A stretch of DNA of 64,000 bases from Pseudomonas mendocina. GTDB taxonomy: Bacteria; Pseudomonadota; Gammaproteobacteria; Pseudomonadales; Pseudomonadaceae. Numbering within the stretch: the first letter of the stretch is position 1; each line of letters begins with the position of its first letter. Under the pieces are notes generated by a model. The model ran no database searches. It was given only the letters and a program-made list of their open reading frames with translations, and was not told the DNA's origin. Shown here piece after piece: positions 35,232-43,971 of the stretch. The position numbers and the translations under genes were made by a program. The DNA lies in NCBI RefSeq assembly GCF_003008615.1, contig NZ_CP027657.1:2604001-2668000 (forward strand). The letters run 5' to 3'.

Positions 35232-36380
35232 ATGAGCCTCAACATCTTCTGGTTCCTGCCTACCCATGGTGATGGCAAGTACCTGGGCACCGCCGAAGGC
35301 GCGCGCGCCGTCGACCATGGCTATCTGGCCCAGGTCGCTCAGGCGGCTGATCGCCTTGGTTTCGGCGGTGTGCTGATCCCCACCGGGCGTTCCTGCGAGG
35401 ACTCCTGGCTGGTGGCAGCCTCGCTGATCCCGCTCACGCAGAACCTGAAGTTCCTCGTCGCCCTGCGCCCGGGGATCATTTCGCCGACCGTGGCTGCGCG
35501 CCAGGCGGCGACCCTGGATCGTCTGTCGAACGGCCGTGCGCTGTTCAACCTGGTGACCGGCGGCGACCCGGACGAGCTGGCCGGCGACGGCCTGCATCTG
35601 TCCCATGCCGAACGTTATGAGGCTTCCGTCGAATTTACTCGTATCTGGCGCCGTGTGCTGGAAGGCGAAACCGTCGACTACGACGGCAAGCACATCCAGG
35701 TGAAGGGCGCCAAGCTGCTCTACCCGCCGATCCAGCAGCCGCGTCCACCGCTGTATTTCGGTGGTTCATCCGACGCGGCGCAGGATCTGGCCGCCGAGCA
35801 GGTCGAGCTGTACCTGACCTGGGGCGAGCCGCCGGCCGCTGTGGTCGAGAAGATCGCCCAAGTGCGTGAGAAGGCGGCCAAGCAGGGCCGCGAAGTGCGC
35901 TTCGGCATTCGCCTGCACGTGATCGTGCGCGAGACCAATGAGGAGGCCTGGGCCGCGGCGGATCGTCTGATCAGTCACCTGGATCAGGACACCATCGACC
36001 GTGCCCAGGCGTCGCTGGCGCGCTTCGACTCCGTTGGTCAGCAGCGCATGGCCGCTCTGCACGGCGGCAAGACCGACAACCTGGAAGTGTCGCCGAACCT
36101 CTGGGCCGGTGTTGGCCTGGTGCGTGGCGGTGCGGGCACCGCGCTGGTCGGCGATGGCCCGACCGTGGCGGCGCGGGTCAAGGAATACGCCGACCTCGGT
36201 ATCGATACCTTCATCTTCTCCGGCTACCCGCATCTGGAGGAGTCGTACCGGGTCGCCGAACTGCTGTTCCCGCACCTGGACGTGGCCCAGCCGCAGCGCC
36301 CGGAAAGTCGCGGTTATGTCAGCCCGTTTGGCGAAATGATCTCCAGCGACATCCTGCCGAAGGCGGCTTCGGCGAGCTGA
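35232..36380 (+). CDS. ssuD: SsuD, FMNH2-dependent alkanesulfonate monooxygenase
   Basis: 382 residues, luciferase-like TIM-barrel enzyme that splits alkanesulfonates into aldehyde and sulfite using FMNH2 from SsuE. The N-terminal [14 protein letters not shown] and Cys55 in R-S-C-E-D-S-W (equivalent to E. coli Cys54) are present, and the disordered-loop region with G-G-A-G-T-A-L-V-G follows later. ATG 35232, preceded by aaggaga, is used rather than an upstream in-frame start at 35187. Confidence 0.96.
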   Translation: MSLNIFWFLPTHGDGKYLGTAEGARAVDHGYLAQVAQAADRLGFGGVLIPTGRSCEDSWLVAASLIPLTQNLKFLVALRPGIISPTVAARQAATLDRLSNGRALFNLVTGGDPDELAGDGLHLSHAERYEASVEFTRIWRRVLEGETVDYDGKHIQVKGAKLLYPPIQQPRPPLYFGGSSDAAQDLAAEQVELYLTWGEPPAAVVEKIAQVREKAAKQGREVRFGIRLHVIVRETNEEAWAAADRLISHLDQDTIDRAQASLARFDSVGQQRMAALHGGKTDNLEVSPNLWAGVGLVRGGAGTALVGDGPTVAARVKEYADLGIDTFIFSGYPHLEESYRVAELLFPHLDVAQPQRPESRGYVSPFGEMISSDILPKAASAS

Positions 36381-36638
36381 CAGTGGTGTAGCGCAGGTAC
36401 GGGTTTCCCCGGATTGCATCCGGGCTACGGACTGAAAAGCGCCCTCTCCCCAGCCCTCTCCACTAGGCGTGCCCCCAATGAATGGGAGAGGGGGCTGATC
36501 GGTGCCGCTGGGTTGCCCTGTGGTGCGGCTCGGCTCCCCTCTCCCGCTTGCGGGAGAGGGGCTGGGGGAGAGGGCAGATGTAGCCCGGATGAAATCCGGG
36601 GGCACAGGTACGGCTAAACAGGATTCTTCGAGGCAAAT
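36381..36638. repeat. Dispersed repeats between ssuD and ssuC
   Basis: 258 bases without a gene. Copies of cccggattgcatccgggct (about 36409-36427) and cccggatgaaatccggg (about 36584) frame a larger element, gccctctccccagccctct (36441-) to gcttgcgggagaggggct (36545-), related to the element between kdpB and kdpC. In the standard arrangement ssuD and ssuC are close together, so this is an insertion within the operon. Confidence 0.75.
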
Positions 36639-37433
36639 ATGAGCAACACGACCCTTCACAAACTGGCTCTGCGCGCTGCGCCCTGGGCCTTGCCGCTGGG
36701 GCTGCTAGCCGCCTGGCAACTGGCGGTGGCCAGTGGCTGGCTGTCCAGCCGCATCCTGCCGGCGCCCAGCGCCGTGCTCGCCGCCGGCTGGGAGCTGCTG
36801 GCCTCCGGTGAAATCTGGCAGCACCTGGCGATCAGCGGCCAGCGCGCCGGGATCGGCTTCGCCATCGGCGGCGGGATTGGCCTGCTGCTGGGCTTTATCA
36901 CCGGCCTGTCGAAATGGGGCGAGCGCTTCCTCGACAGCTCGGTGCAGATGATCCGCAACGTGCCGCACCTGGCGCTGATCCCGCTGGTGATCCTGTGGTT
37001 CGGCATCGACGAGGCCGCCAAGGTGTTCCTGGTCGCACTCGGCACGCTGTTCCCGATCTACCTCAACACCTACCACGGTATCCGCAACGTCGACCCGGCG
37101 TTGGTGGAGATGGCGCGCAGCTATGGCCTGTCCGGCTTCGCCCTGTTCCGCCAGGTGATCCTGCCCGGTGCGCTGCCGTCGATCCTGGTCGGCGTGCGCT
37201 TCGCCCTCGGTTTCATGTGGCTGACGCTGATCGTCGCGGAGACCATCTCGGCCAGCAGCGGTATCGGCTACCTGGCAATGAATGCCCGCGAGTTCCTGCA
37301 GACCGACGTGGTGGTGCTGGCGATCCTGCTCTACGCGGTGCTCGGCAAGCTGGCCGACGTCGCTGCCCGTGGTCTCGAGCGTGTCTGGCTGCGCTGGCAT
37401 CCGGCCTATCAGGCCAAGGCAGGTGGGCAATGA
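36639..37433 (+). CDS. ssuC: SsuC, aliphatic sulfonate ABC permease
   Basis: 264 residues, about six membrane helices. The loop [23 protein letters not shown] contacts SsuB, and [14 protein letters not shown] is the SsuC-type final-helix entry. Its stop overlaps the ssuB start as ATGA. With SsuA and SsuB it forms the inner-membrane importer for alkanesulfonates. Confidence 0.95.
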   Translation: MSNTTLHKLALRAAPWALPLGLLAAWQLAVASGWLSSRILPAPSAVLAAGWELLASGEIWQHLAISGQRAGIGFAIGGGIGLLLGFITGLSKWGERFLDSSVQMIRNVPHLALIPLVILWFGIDEAAKVFLVALGTLFPIYLNTYHGIRNVDPALVEMARSYGLSGFALFRQVILPGALPSILVGVRFALGFMWLTLIVAETISASSGIGYLAMNAREFLQTDVVVLAILLYAVLGKLADVAARGLERVWLRWHPAYQAKAGGQ

Positions 37434-38230
37434 CAGCGCTGCATAACATTCGTCAGGGCATTCCCCTGGCGATCGAGAAAATCGAGAAATCCTTCGGCGA
37501 GCGTCAGGTGCTCAAAGGCATCGACCTGCATATCCCGGCTGGTCAGTTCGTCGCCGTGGTCGGTCGCAGTGGCTGCGGCAAGAGCACCTTGCTGCGCCTG
37601 CTGGCCGGTCTGGATCAACCCTCTGGCGGCCAGTTGCTGGCCGGCAATGGCTCGCTCAACGCGGTGCGTGAAGACATTCGCCTGATGTTCCAGGACTCGC
37701 GCCTGCTGCCCTGGAAACGGGTGATCGACAACGTCGGCCTGGGCCTGTCTGGCAACTGGCGCAAACAGGCTGAGGACGCTCTGGCGGCGGTCGGCCTGGC
37801 GGATCGCGCCAACGAGTGGCCGGCGGCACTGTCTGGTGGGCAAAAGCAGCGCGTGGCGCTGGCTCGCGCGCTGATCCATCGCCCGCGCCTGCTGTTGCTC
37901 GACGAGCCGCTGGGCGCGCTGGACGCGTTGACCCGTATCGAGATGCAGCAGCTGATCGAACGCCTGTGGCAGCAGCATGGCTTCACCGTACTGCTGGTCA
38001 CCCACGACGTGGCCGAAGCGGTGGCCGTGGCGGATCGGGTGATCCTGATCGAGGACGGTCAGATCGGCCTCGACCTCGATGTGCAGCTGGTACGCCCGCG
38101 CCCGCATGGCTCGCCTCTGCTGGCGGCACTGGAAGCGCGCGTGCTCGACCGCGTGCTGGCGCAACCGGAATTGCCGACGCCACCGGAACCCGTATCACCC
38201 CTGCCCACGCAATTGCGTTGGGCACTTTGA
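37430..38230 (+). CDS. ssuB: SsuB, aliphatic sulfonate ABC ATPase
   Basis: 266 residues. Walker [10 protein letters not shown] near residue 45, the Q-loop D-S-R-L-L-P-W, signature L-S-G-G-Q-K-Q-R, Walker [13 protein letters not shown] and switch T-H-D are all present. The serine-containing Walker A (GRSGCGKST) and short size are typical of SsuB. The start ATG 37430 overlaps the ssuC stop; a longer frame from 36914 is inside ssuC and is rejected. Confidence 0.95.
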   Translation: MTALHNIRQGIPLAIEKIEKSFGERQVLKGIDLHIPAGQFVAVVGRSGCGKSTLLRLLAGLDQPSGGQLLAGNGSLNAVREDIRLMFQDSRLLPWKRVIDNVGLGLSGNWRKQAEDALAAVGLADRANEWPAALSGGQKQRVALARALIHRPRLLLLDEPLGALDALTRIEMQQLIERLWQQHGFTVLLVTHDVAEAVAVADRVILIEDGQIGLDLDVQLVRPRPHGSPLLAALEARVLDRVLAQPELPTPPEPVSPLPTQLRWAL

Positions 38231-38318
38231 CGCCGTAGCCCGGAGGCAATCCGGGAGCGGCTCGAGAATTCCCCGGATTGCACCGGGCTACATGTAAAAC
38301 GACCTGAGGAGAAACACC

Positions 38319-38534
38319 ATGACCATCAAAGCCATCAACGTTCGCAACCAGTTCAAGGGCAACATCAAGGAAATCGTCATCGGCGACGTACTGTCGGAAA
38401 TCGACGTGCAGACCGCTGCCGGCATCGTCACCTCGGTGATCACCACTCGTTCCGTGCGTGAGCTGGAACTGCAGGTGGGCAGTGAAGTGATCGCCTTCGT
38501 CAAATCCACCGAAGTGTCCATCGCCAAGCTCTGA
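38319..38534 (+). CDS. ssuF: SsuF, molbindin-like TOBE-domain protein
   Basis: 71 residues, a single molybdate/TOBE-type domain (A-I-N-V-R-N-Q-F-K-G-N-I-K-E-I at the N-terminus, G-S-E-V-I-A-F-V-K-S-T-E-V at the C-terminus). In P. putida ssuF closes the ssuEADCBF operon and is needed for growth on aliphatic sulfonates, though its precise task is unclear. A gaggag site precedes the ATG. A small hairpin repeat (ccggaggcaatccgg to ccggattgcaccggg, 38239-38290) lies between ssuB and ssuF. Confidence 0.92.
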   Translation: MTIKAINVRNQFKGNIKEIVIGDVLSEIDVQTAAGIVTSVITTRSVRELELQVGSEVIAFVKSTEVSIAKL

Positions 38535-38699
38535 TCGCTCCCCCTCCACCCTGGCCGCTCCTCGGAGCGGTCGGGGCGAGGCGCCCCCGTCATTCCCGCG
38601 CCTGCTCCTCGTTCGCCTCTTCCGGCACCTTCCCGTATGCTTTCCCGTCTTTCCCTGGCCGCATCTGTGCGGCGGGTTCGTCTGATGGCGTGGTTGATT

Positions 38700-38760
38700 T
38701 TTATCTAGTTATAAGTAGATAAGAAAATAGTATTTTTCGGATATATACCGTTGCGCCACA
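38700..38760 (+). promoter_or_regulatory. AT-rich sbp promoter with candidate CysB-type motif
   Basis: Contains tagttataagtagat (38706-38720), 13/15 identical to the motif before lsfA, followed by an AT-rich run with tatttttcggatatatacc. The surrounding DNA is GC-rich, so the patch stands out. Position about 100 bases before the sbp ATG suits an activator site plus promoter. Assignment to CysB rests on the known control of sbp and ssu, not on direct evidence. Confidence 0.55.
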
Positions 38761-38815
38761 ATCGCGCCATCAAAACGCCTGCTTGCAGGCTCTGCCAACG
38801 ATAAGGAAGCCGCTC

Positions 38816-39832
38816 ATGCTGAAGAAGATCCTCCTGGCCAGTGTGGCCAGCGCCACCCTGCTTACCGGCTCGCTGAGCCATGCTGCTGCCGACACCCCGT
38901 TCCACAACGCCTCCTACGACATCGCCCGCGAACTGTTCGGTGAGATCAACCCGCTGTTCGTCGAGCACTGGAAGCAGCAGAGCGGCAAGGAAGTGAAGAT
39001 CATCCAGTCCTTCGCTGGCAGCTCGCGCCAGGCGCAGGACATCATCCAGGGCAAGAAGGTCGACGTGGTCACCTTCAACCAGGTCTCCGACGTGGACATC
39101 CTGGCCAAACGCGGCCTGCTACGCGAAGACTGGGCCAAGCAGTTCCCAAACAACGCCTCGCCGTACTACAGCACCACCGCCTTCCTGGTACGTGAAGGCA
39201 ACCCGAAGAACATCAAGAGCTGGGACGACCTGATTCGCGATGACGTGAAGCTGGTATTCCCCAACCCGAAAACCTCTGGCAACGCCCGCTACAGCTACCT
39301 GGGCGCCTGGCTGTTCGCCAACGAGAAATTCAACGGCGACCAGGAGAAGGTCAAGGCCTTCGTCGGCAAGCTGCTGAAGAACGTCGAGAACTTCCCCACC
39401 GGCGGCCGTGGCGCCACCGTGGCCTTCGCCCAGAACGGCCAGGGCGACGTGCTGCTGACCTTCGAATCGGAAGTGATCAACATCGCCAAGGGTGACGAGT
39501 TCAAGTCCGCCAACCTGCAAGTCGTGGTGCCGGAGGTCAGCGTGCTGGCCGAATTCCCGGTGGCCATCGTCGACAAGGTGGCTGACGAGCGTGGTACCCG
39601 CGAGCAGGCCAAGGCCTTCCTCGACTTCCAGTACAGCAAGGACATCCAGCAACTGTTGACCCGCTACAACTACCGTGTGCATAACCCGGAAGTGGTCGAG
39701 GCGACCAAGGCGCAGTTCGCTCCGGTACGCCTGATCAACCCGAACGAGATCCTCGGCAGTTGGGATGACATCACCGCCAAGCACTTCGACAACGGTGGTA
39801 TTCTTGACCAGCTTCTTGCAGCCGGTCGCTGA
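38816..39832 (+). CDS. sbp: Sulfate-binding periplasmic protein Sbp
   Basis: 338 residues with a signal peptide (cleavage after S-H-A, about residue 23). The mature protein has the Sbp motifs L-F-G-E-I-N-P, F-A-G-S-S-R-Q-A, V-V-T-F-N-Q-V-S-D-V-D and N-P-K-T-S-G-N-A-R-Y. It delivers sulfate (and thiosulfate or chromate in some species) to the CysTW permease. ATG 38816 with ataagga upstream is used. It precedes cysT, separated by 254 bases of repeats. Confidence 0.96.
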   Translation: MLKKILLASVASATLLTGSLSHAAADTPFHNASYDIARELFGEINPLFVEHWKQQSGKEVKIIQSFAGSSRQAQDIIQGKKVDVVTFNQVSDVDILAKRGLLREDWAKQFPNNASPYYSTTAFLVREGNPKNIKSWDDLIRDDVKLVFPNPKTSGNARYSYLGAWLFANEKFNGDQEKVKAFVGKLLKNVENFPTGGRGATVAFAQNGQGDVLLTFESEVINIAKGDEFKSANLQVVVPEVSVLAEFPVAIVDKVADERGTREQAKAFLDFQYSKDIQQLLTRYNYRVHNPEVVEATKAQFAPVRLINPNEILGSWDDITAKHFDNGGILDQLLAAGR

Positions 39833-39840
39833 CCGGGACG

Positions 39841-39863
39841 CAGGGCGGGTGTAACCCGCCCTG
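39841..39863 (+). terminator. Perfect 10-bp hairpin after sbp, no T-run
   Basis: cagggcgggt (39841-39850) and acccgccctg (39854-39863) form a perfect stem with a 3-base loop 8 bases after the sbp stop codon. Without a T-run it is unlikely to end transcription fully; it may protect the sbp message and give more sbp than cysTW product, as is common for binding-protein genes. Confidence 0.55.
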
Positions 39864-39899
39864 GTGTTACGCCACAGATCAGCTGTCGGTCGGGCGGTT

Positions 39900-39972
39900 T
39901 TTCGTAGGGTGCGCCTTGCGCACCGAGTACGCACTGCGGTCTTCGTGGTGCGCGCAGTGCACCCTACTCCAA
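39900..39972. repeat. Long inverted repeat between sbp and cysT
   Basis: gtagggtgcgccttgcgcacc (39904-39924) and ggtgcgcgcagtgcaccctac (about 39946-39966) face each other and could form a long hairpin. The same family appears at about 10071, 11433 and 54930. It lies within what would be the sbp-cysTW transcript. Confidence 0.7.
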
Positions 39973-40086
39973 AGCACGCGACCACATGTCGACATGTGAT
40001 CCGTGTTGTGACACTGGGTAAGCATCGTATTGGTCTGTTGGCCGCCTAATGGGCGGCCAACTGCATTTGTAGAGCCGAGCTTTTTC

Positions 40087-40926
40087 GTGAGCAAACCAAC
40101 GCTGTTCTTCCTGCAGACTCCGCTGCTGCCAGGCTTCGGTCTGAGCTTCGGCGTCAGTGTGCTGTATCTCTCCCTGGTGATCCTGCTGCCGTTGTCGGCG
40201 CTGTTGCTGTACGTCAGCGACATGACCTGGGCGCAGTACTGGTTCGCGATCAGCGATCCGCGTGTGGTGCAGACCTACAAGGTGACCATCTCCGCGGCGT
40301 TCTACTCGACCCTGGCGGTTCTGGTGATCGGCCTGCTGCTGGCCTGGATCATCACCCGTTACGATTTCCCCGGCCGGCGTATCGTCGATGCGTTGGTCGA
40401 TCTGCCCTTTGCCCTGCCGACTTCGGTGGCCGGTCTGACCCTCGCCGCGCTGCTGGTGCCCAATGGCTGGATCGGTCAGTGGCTGGGCTTCAAGGTGGCC
40501 TACGCCTACGCCGGTATCGTGGTGGCGATGGTGTTCACCAGCATTCCCTTCGTGGTGCGTACCGTGCAGCCGGTGCTGCAGGATCTCGGCTCGGAGTACG
40601 AAGAGGCAGCGCGCACCCTCGGCGCAAGCCGACTGCAGATTTTCCGCAAGGTGATTTTGCCGACCCTGACCCCGGCGCTGGTCACCGGCGGCTCGCAGGC
40701 GTTCGTGCGCAGCCTCGGCGAGTTCGGTGCGGTGATCATGATCGCCGGCAACATTCCCTACCAGACGGAAGTCAGCTCGCTGATGATTTTCGTCCGTCTG
40801 CAGGAGTTCAATTACCCGGCGGCGGCGGCCATCGCTTCGGTGATCCTGCTCGCGTCGCTGACTCTTCTGTTCCTCCTGCAGGTCGTGCAGGGGCGTCTGT
40901 TCGCATGGCAACGGCAAGGTCGATGA
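40087..40926 (+). CDS. cysT: CysT, sulfate/thiosulfate ABC permease
   Basis: 279 residues from GTG 40087; the first residues S-K-P-T-L-F-F-L-Q-T-P-L-L-P-G-F-G-L lead to the first helix. The family pattern L-P-T-S-V-A-G-L-T-L-A-A-L and the EAA loop (Y-E-E-A-A-R-T-L-G-A-S-R-L-Q-I-F-R-K-V-I-L-P) are clear. An upstream ATG at 40030 would add 19 residues unlike the family. The GTG start has only a weak ribosome-binding sequence. Stop overlaps the cysW start as ATGA. Confidence 0.93.
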   Translation: MSKPTLFFLQTPLLPGFGLSFGVSVLYLSLVILLPLSALLLYVSDMTWAQYWFAISDPRVVQTYKVTISAAFYSTLAVLVIGLLLAWIITRYDFPGRRIVDALVDLPFALPTSVAGLTLAALLVPNGWIGQWLGFKVAYAYAGIVVAMVFTSIPFVVRTVQPVLQDLGSEYEEAARTLGASRLQIFRKVILPTLTPALVTGGSQAFVRSLGEFGAVIMIAGNIPYQTEVSSLMIFVRLQEFNYPAAAAIASVILLASLTLLFLLQVVQGRLFAWQRQGR

Positions 40927-41750
40927 AAAAGCCTCAGGATTGGCGCCAGTGGGCGCTGGTAGTACTCGGTCTGACGGTGGTGGCACTGATGCTGCTGGTG
41001 CCGTTGGCGTTGATCTTCACCAAGGCGCTGGCTGGCGGTCTGGGCCTGCTGTGGAGCAACCTCGGCGAGGACTACATGCTCCACGCCATCGGCCTGACCC
41101 TGCTGGTGGCAGCGATCACCGTGCCGCTGAACCTGTGCTTCGGTATCTGCCTGGCCTGGTGCGTGACGCACTACGACTTCCGTGGACGCAAGCTGCTGAC
41201 CACCCTGATCGACATTCCCTACGCGGTGTCGCCGGTGGTTGCCGGTCTCTGCTACCTGGTGGTCTACGGCCTGGAAAGCTTTATCGGTCGCTGGTTCTAC
41301 GATAACGGTATGCAGCTGATGTTCGCCTGGCCGGGCATCGTCATGGTCACCGTGTTCGTCACTGCGCCTTACGTGGCGCGCATCCTGATTCCGGTGATGC
41401 AGGCCCAGGGCCAGGACGAGGAAACCGCCGCCATGTGCCTGGGCGCCAGCGGCTGGCAGATCTTCCGCCGCATCAGCCTGCCGAAGATCAAATGGGCGCT
41501 GCTGTACGGCGTGGTGGTGACCAACGCGCGTGCGGTCGGCGAGTTCGGTGCGGTGTCGGTGGTCTCCGGCACCATCATCAACCAGACCCTGACTCTGCCG
41601 CTGCTGGTCGATCAGCTCAACAACGACTACAAGCCTGCGGCGGCCTTCACTGCAGCCGGCCTGCTGGCGTGCATGGCGCTGCTCACGTTGTTCCTCAAGA
41701 CCTTCATGGAGTGGCGTCAGCGCCGCCTGATGCAGCGCGCCGAGGCGTGA
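40923..41750 (+). CDS. cysW: CysW, sulfate/thiosulfate ABC permease
   Basis: 275 residues with about six membrane helices. D-I-P-Y-A-V-S-P-V-V-A-G-L-C and the loop E-E-T-A-A-M-C-L-G-A-S-G-W-Q-I-F-R-R-I-S-L-P are CysW features. It pairs with CysT. The gene expected next, cysA (the ATPase), is not there: after 97 bases of REP sequence comes a minus-strand regulatory gene. The ATPase must be encoded elsewhere or borrowed. Confidence 0.94.
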   Translation: MKKPQDWRQWALVVLGLTVVALMLLVPLALIFTKALAGGLGLLWSNLGEDYMLHAIGLTLLVAAITVPLNLCFGICLAWCVTHYDFRGRKLLTTLIDIPYAVSPVVAGLCYLVVYGLESFIGRWFYDNGMQLMFAWPGIVMVTVFVTAPYVARILIPVMQAQGQDEETAAMCLGASGWQIFRRISLPKIKWALLYGVVVTNARAVGEFGAVSVVSGTIINQTLTLPLLVDQLNNDYKPAAAFTAAGLLACMALLTLFLKTFMEWRQRRLMQRAEA

Positions 41751-41779
41751 TCGGTGTGGCATTGGCGGGCGACAGTCCG

Positions 41780-41846
41780 CTGAAGCTTTTATGACCTATC
41801 GCGGCTGAAGCCGCTCCTACTGAGCGTGGTGCTTGTAGGCGCGGCT
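41780..41846. repeat. Paired REP-like repeats between cysW and the signalling operon
   Basis: cgcggctgaagccgctccta (41799-41818) followed by ggcgcggcttcagccgcga (about 41839-41857), a facing pair of the same family as at 4677, 10030 and 11371, located between convergent genes at the point where cysA would be expected. The second copy runs into the last codons of the next gene. Confidence 0.75.
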
Positions 41847-43514
41847 TCAGCCGCGATGTTCTTCCGACGCCGCTATCTGCACCTGATTGCGCCCGTTGTA
41901 TTTGGCGGCGTATAGCGCCTTGTCGGCGCGTTCGCGCAGTTGCTCGGCTTCACTGTGCACATCGGTGCCGGCGACACCGGCACTCAGTGTGCAGGAGAAC
42001 TCCCTGCCATCGGCGATGAAGTGCAGCTCGGCGAAGCGTTGGCGAATCTCGTCGACGATCAGTTTGGCCTGCTGCGGCGTGCAATCCGGTAGCACGGCGA
42101 GAAACTCCTCCCCACCATAGCGACCCAGGCTGTCGACCCGGCGCAGGCGCTGGCGCAGCAGGTTGGCCAGCGCACGGATGACGTTGTCCCCTGCGGCATG
42201 GCCGTGTTCGTCGTTGACCCGCTTGAAGTGGTCGATGTCGAGCATCACCACGCTGGCGCGGTCACCACTGCGCAGGGCGCGCTCCAGCTCGATGGCCACC
42301 TGCTCCTTGATGTCAGCGTGTTTGAGCAGGCCGGTGAGGCTGTCACGCGCCAGCGCATCGGAGAGCAGGCGTGCGCGCTGAGCGCGGGAGAACACGGTGG
42401 CGACCAGCGCGTTGTCGGAGATCGGCTTGCTGACGAAGTCGTCGCCGGCCTTGATCAGGGCATTCATCTGTTTGCCGAAATCGGTTTCCGCCGACAGGTA
42501 GATGATCGGGATGCGTAGCCAGTCGTCGTTGCAGCGGATGATCTGCGCCAGTTCGGGACCGGTGCAGTCCGGCATGTTGACGTCGAGCAGTATTACTTCG
42601 GGGTTGAAGTCGCGCAGGTGGTTGAAGATCTGCGCAGGATCGTGCAGCACTTCCACCAGCATGCCGGCGTCGCGTAGTACCAGGCTGTAGCGGCTGGCCA
42701 GATCCTGGTCGTCGTCGGCGATCAACACCCGGTAGGGCTCGCCGCTTTGTTGGGTGAAGCAGCGTTCAAGGCGGCTTTCCAGTTGTGGAATGTCCACCGG
42801 CTTGCTGAACAGCCCCATCGCACCGGCCCGTACGGCCTGCAATTGGGTGGCGAAGTCGTCCTGCTGGTCGGTCAGCACCAGCAATGGCAGAGCCTCTTCC
42901 AGGCGCGCACGCAGTTGGTTGGCGTACTCCAGGCCACAGCTGGCTTCATCGGGCAGGTTGGCGTCGATGATCAGAGCGTCCGGCAGGCGTTGCTGCAGGG
43001 CGGCGTCGAGGCCAGCGATGGAGTTGAAGTGTTCGGCGTGGTAGCCGAAGTTGTTCAGGGTCTGACGCATGTTTTCGCCGACTGCGACTTCGCCTTCGAG
43101 GATGTAGATATGGCGGCTGCCATCCTCGCTGCGCGGCTGCTTGCGCTTGTGATCACCAGGTTCCTGGGAGGCACTGGCAATTGCCGGCTGTTCGCCCAGT
43201 TCCTGCAGGGCGCCGATGAATTCGTTGAGGTTCTGCTGCTGGCGCAGCAGGCGCTCCATCCAGCGTTCGGCCTGTTGTTCCAGTTCACGGGCTTGCTGGC
43301 CGAGCTGGGCAAAACCGAAGGTGCCGGCGCTGCCTGCCAGCCTGTGCAACTGGTCACGCAGGCTCTGCAGCAGGCGTTCGCGTTCGCTTTCATCCACCTC
43401 CAGCAATTGTCTGGCCTGTTGCCCAAGCTGCGGCAGCTCCTGGCGCAGGCGTTCACTGAACTGCAGGCCAAGCTGTTGCAGATGCTGTTGCAGGGCGTGA
43501 GGAACCTTATCCAT
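41847..43514 (-). CDS. Hpt-REC-REC-GGDEF protein (phosphorelay-controlled diguanylate cyclase)
   Basis: 555 residues. Domain order: Hpt (phospho-histidine candidate His57 in H-R-L-A-G-S-A-G), receiver 1 (about 134-255, Asp184 and Lys238 kept but the N-terminal acidic pair replaced by Glu140/Glu142, so possibly degenerate), receiver 2 (about 262-380, Asp267, Asp268, Asp311, Lys363 all kept), and GGDEF (about 385-550) with active-site G-G-E-E-F at 467-471 and an inhibitory site R458-x-x-D461. It should make cyclic di-GMP with product inhibition. It overlaps the preceding receiver gene by 8 bases. Having Hpt and output in one chain with a kinase in the same operon suggests a short phosphorelay. 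Confidence 0.92.
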   Translation of the reverse strand: MDKVPHALQQHLQQLGLQFSERLRQELPQLGQQARQLLEVDESERERLLQSLRDQLHRLAGSAGTFGFAQLGQQARELEQQAERWMERLLRQQQNLNEFIGALQELGEQPAIASASQEPGDHKRKQPRSEDGSRHIYILEGEVAVGENMRQTLNNFGYHAEHFNSIAGLDAALQQRLPDALIIDANLPDEASCGLEYANQLRARLEEALPLLVLTDQQDDFATQLQAVRAGAMGLFSKPVDIPQLESRLERCFTQQSGEPYRVLIADDDQDLASRYSLVLRDAGMLVEVLHDPAQIFNHLRDFNPEVILLDVNMPDCTGPELAQIIRCNDDWLRIPIIYLSAETDFGKQMNALIKAGDDFVSKPISDNALVATVFSRAQRARLLSDALARDSLTGLLKHADIKEQVAIELERALRSGDRASVVMLDIDHFKRVNDEHGHAAGDNVIRALANLLRQRLRRVDSLGRYGGEEFLAVLPDCTPQQAKLIVDEIRQRFAELHFIADGREFSCTLSAGVAGTDVHSEAEQLRERADKALYAAKYNGRNQVQIAASEEHRG

Positions 43515-43893
43515 GACGTTCGCTCCAGATCTGCCGCACCTGGCTGGCGAGCTGCATGGGGTCGAACGGCTTGATGATCACATCGCGCGCGCCCAGGCTA
43601 CGGTAGTGATCGACTTCACTGGGTTGCACCTTGGCGGTCATGAAGGCCACCGGCGTCTGTTCGAGGTCGACCAGCTGACGCAGCAGTTCCAGTGTCCTGG
43701 GGCCATCCATGCCGGGCATCATCACGTCCAGCAGGATGAAATCGGGGGCGAAGCCCTGCACCTGATCGAGGGCCTCCTGGCCACTGGCACAGCTGAGCAC
43801 CTGAAAACCGCCGACGGCCTCCAGCGCGACCTTGGCCACGGCCTGGATCGACGGGTCATCCTCGACGTGAAGGATGCGCTTGAGTTCAGTCAT
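43507..43893 (-). CDS. Single-domain response regulator (CheY-like receiver)
   Basis: 128 residues, one receiver domain only: acidic pair E11-D12-D13, phospho-acceptor Asp56 in L-L-D-V-M-M-P-G-M-D-G, Thr in the M-T-A-K segment, and Lys in I-I-K-P-F-D-P. There is no output domain, so it passes phosphate or binds a partner. It lies 78 bases after the kinase gene and overlaps the Hpt-REC-REC-GGDEF gene by 8 bases, fitting the middle step of a His-Asp-His-Asp relay. Confidence 0.93.
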   Translation of the reverse strand: MTELKRILHVEDDPSIQAVAKVALEAVGGFQVLSCASGQEALDQVQGFAPDFILLDVMMPGMDGPRTLELLRQLVDLEQTPVAFMTAKVQPSEVDHYRSLGARDVIIKPFDPMQLASQVRQIWSERHG

Positions 43894-43971
43894 GAAGCGT
43901 CTCCCCGACGGGTGTCTGCTGTGTGCAGTGTGGTTCAGGTCTGGCCATTGCTGCCAGTGCCGTTTCGATGT

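Noticed and set aside
38535..38815. Possible oscA-type small gene upstream of sbp
   Set aside because: Some pseudomonads have the small gene oscA before sbp. No suitable open frame with a start and ribosome-binding site was found here.
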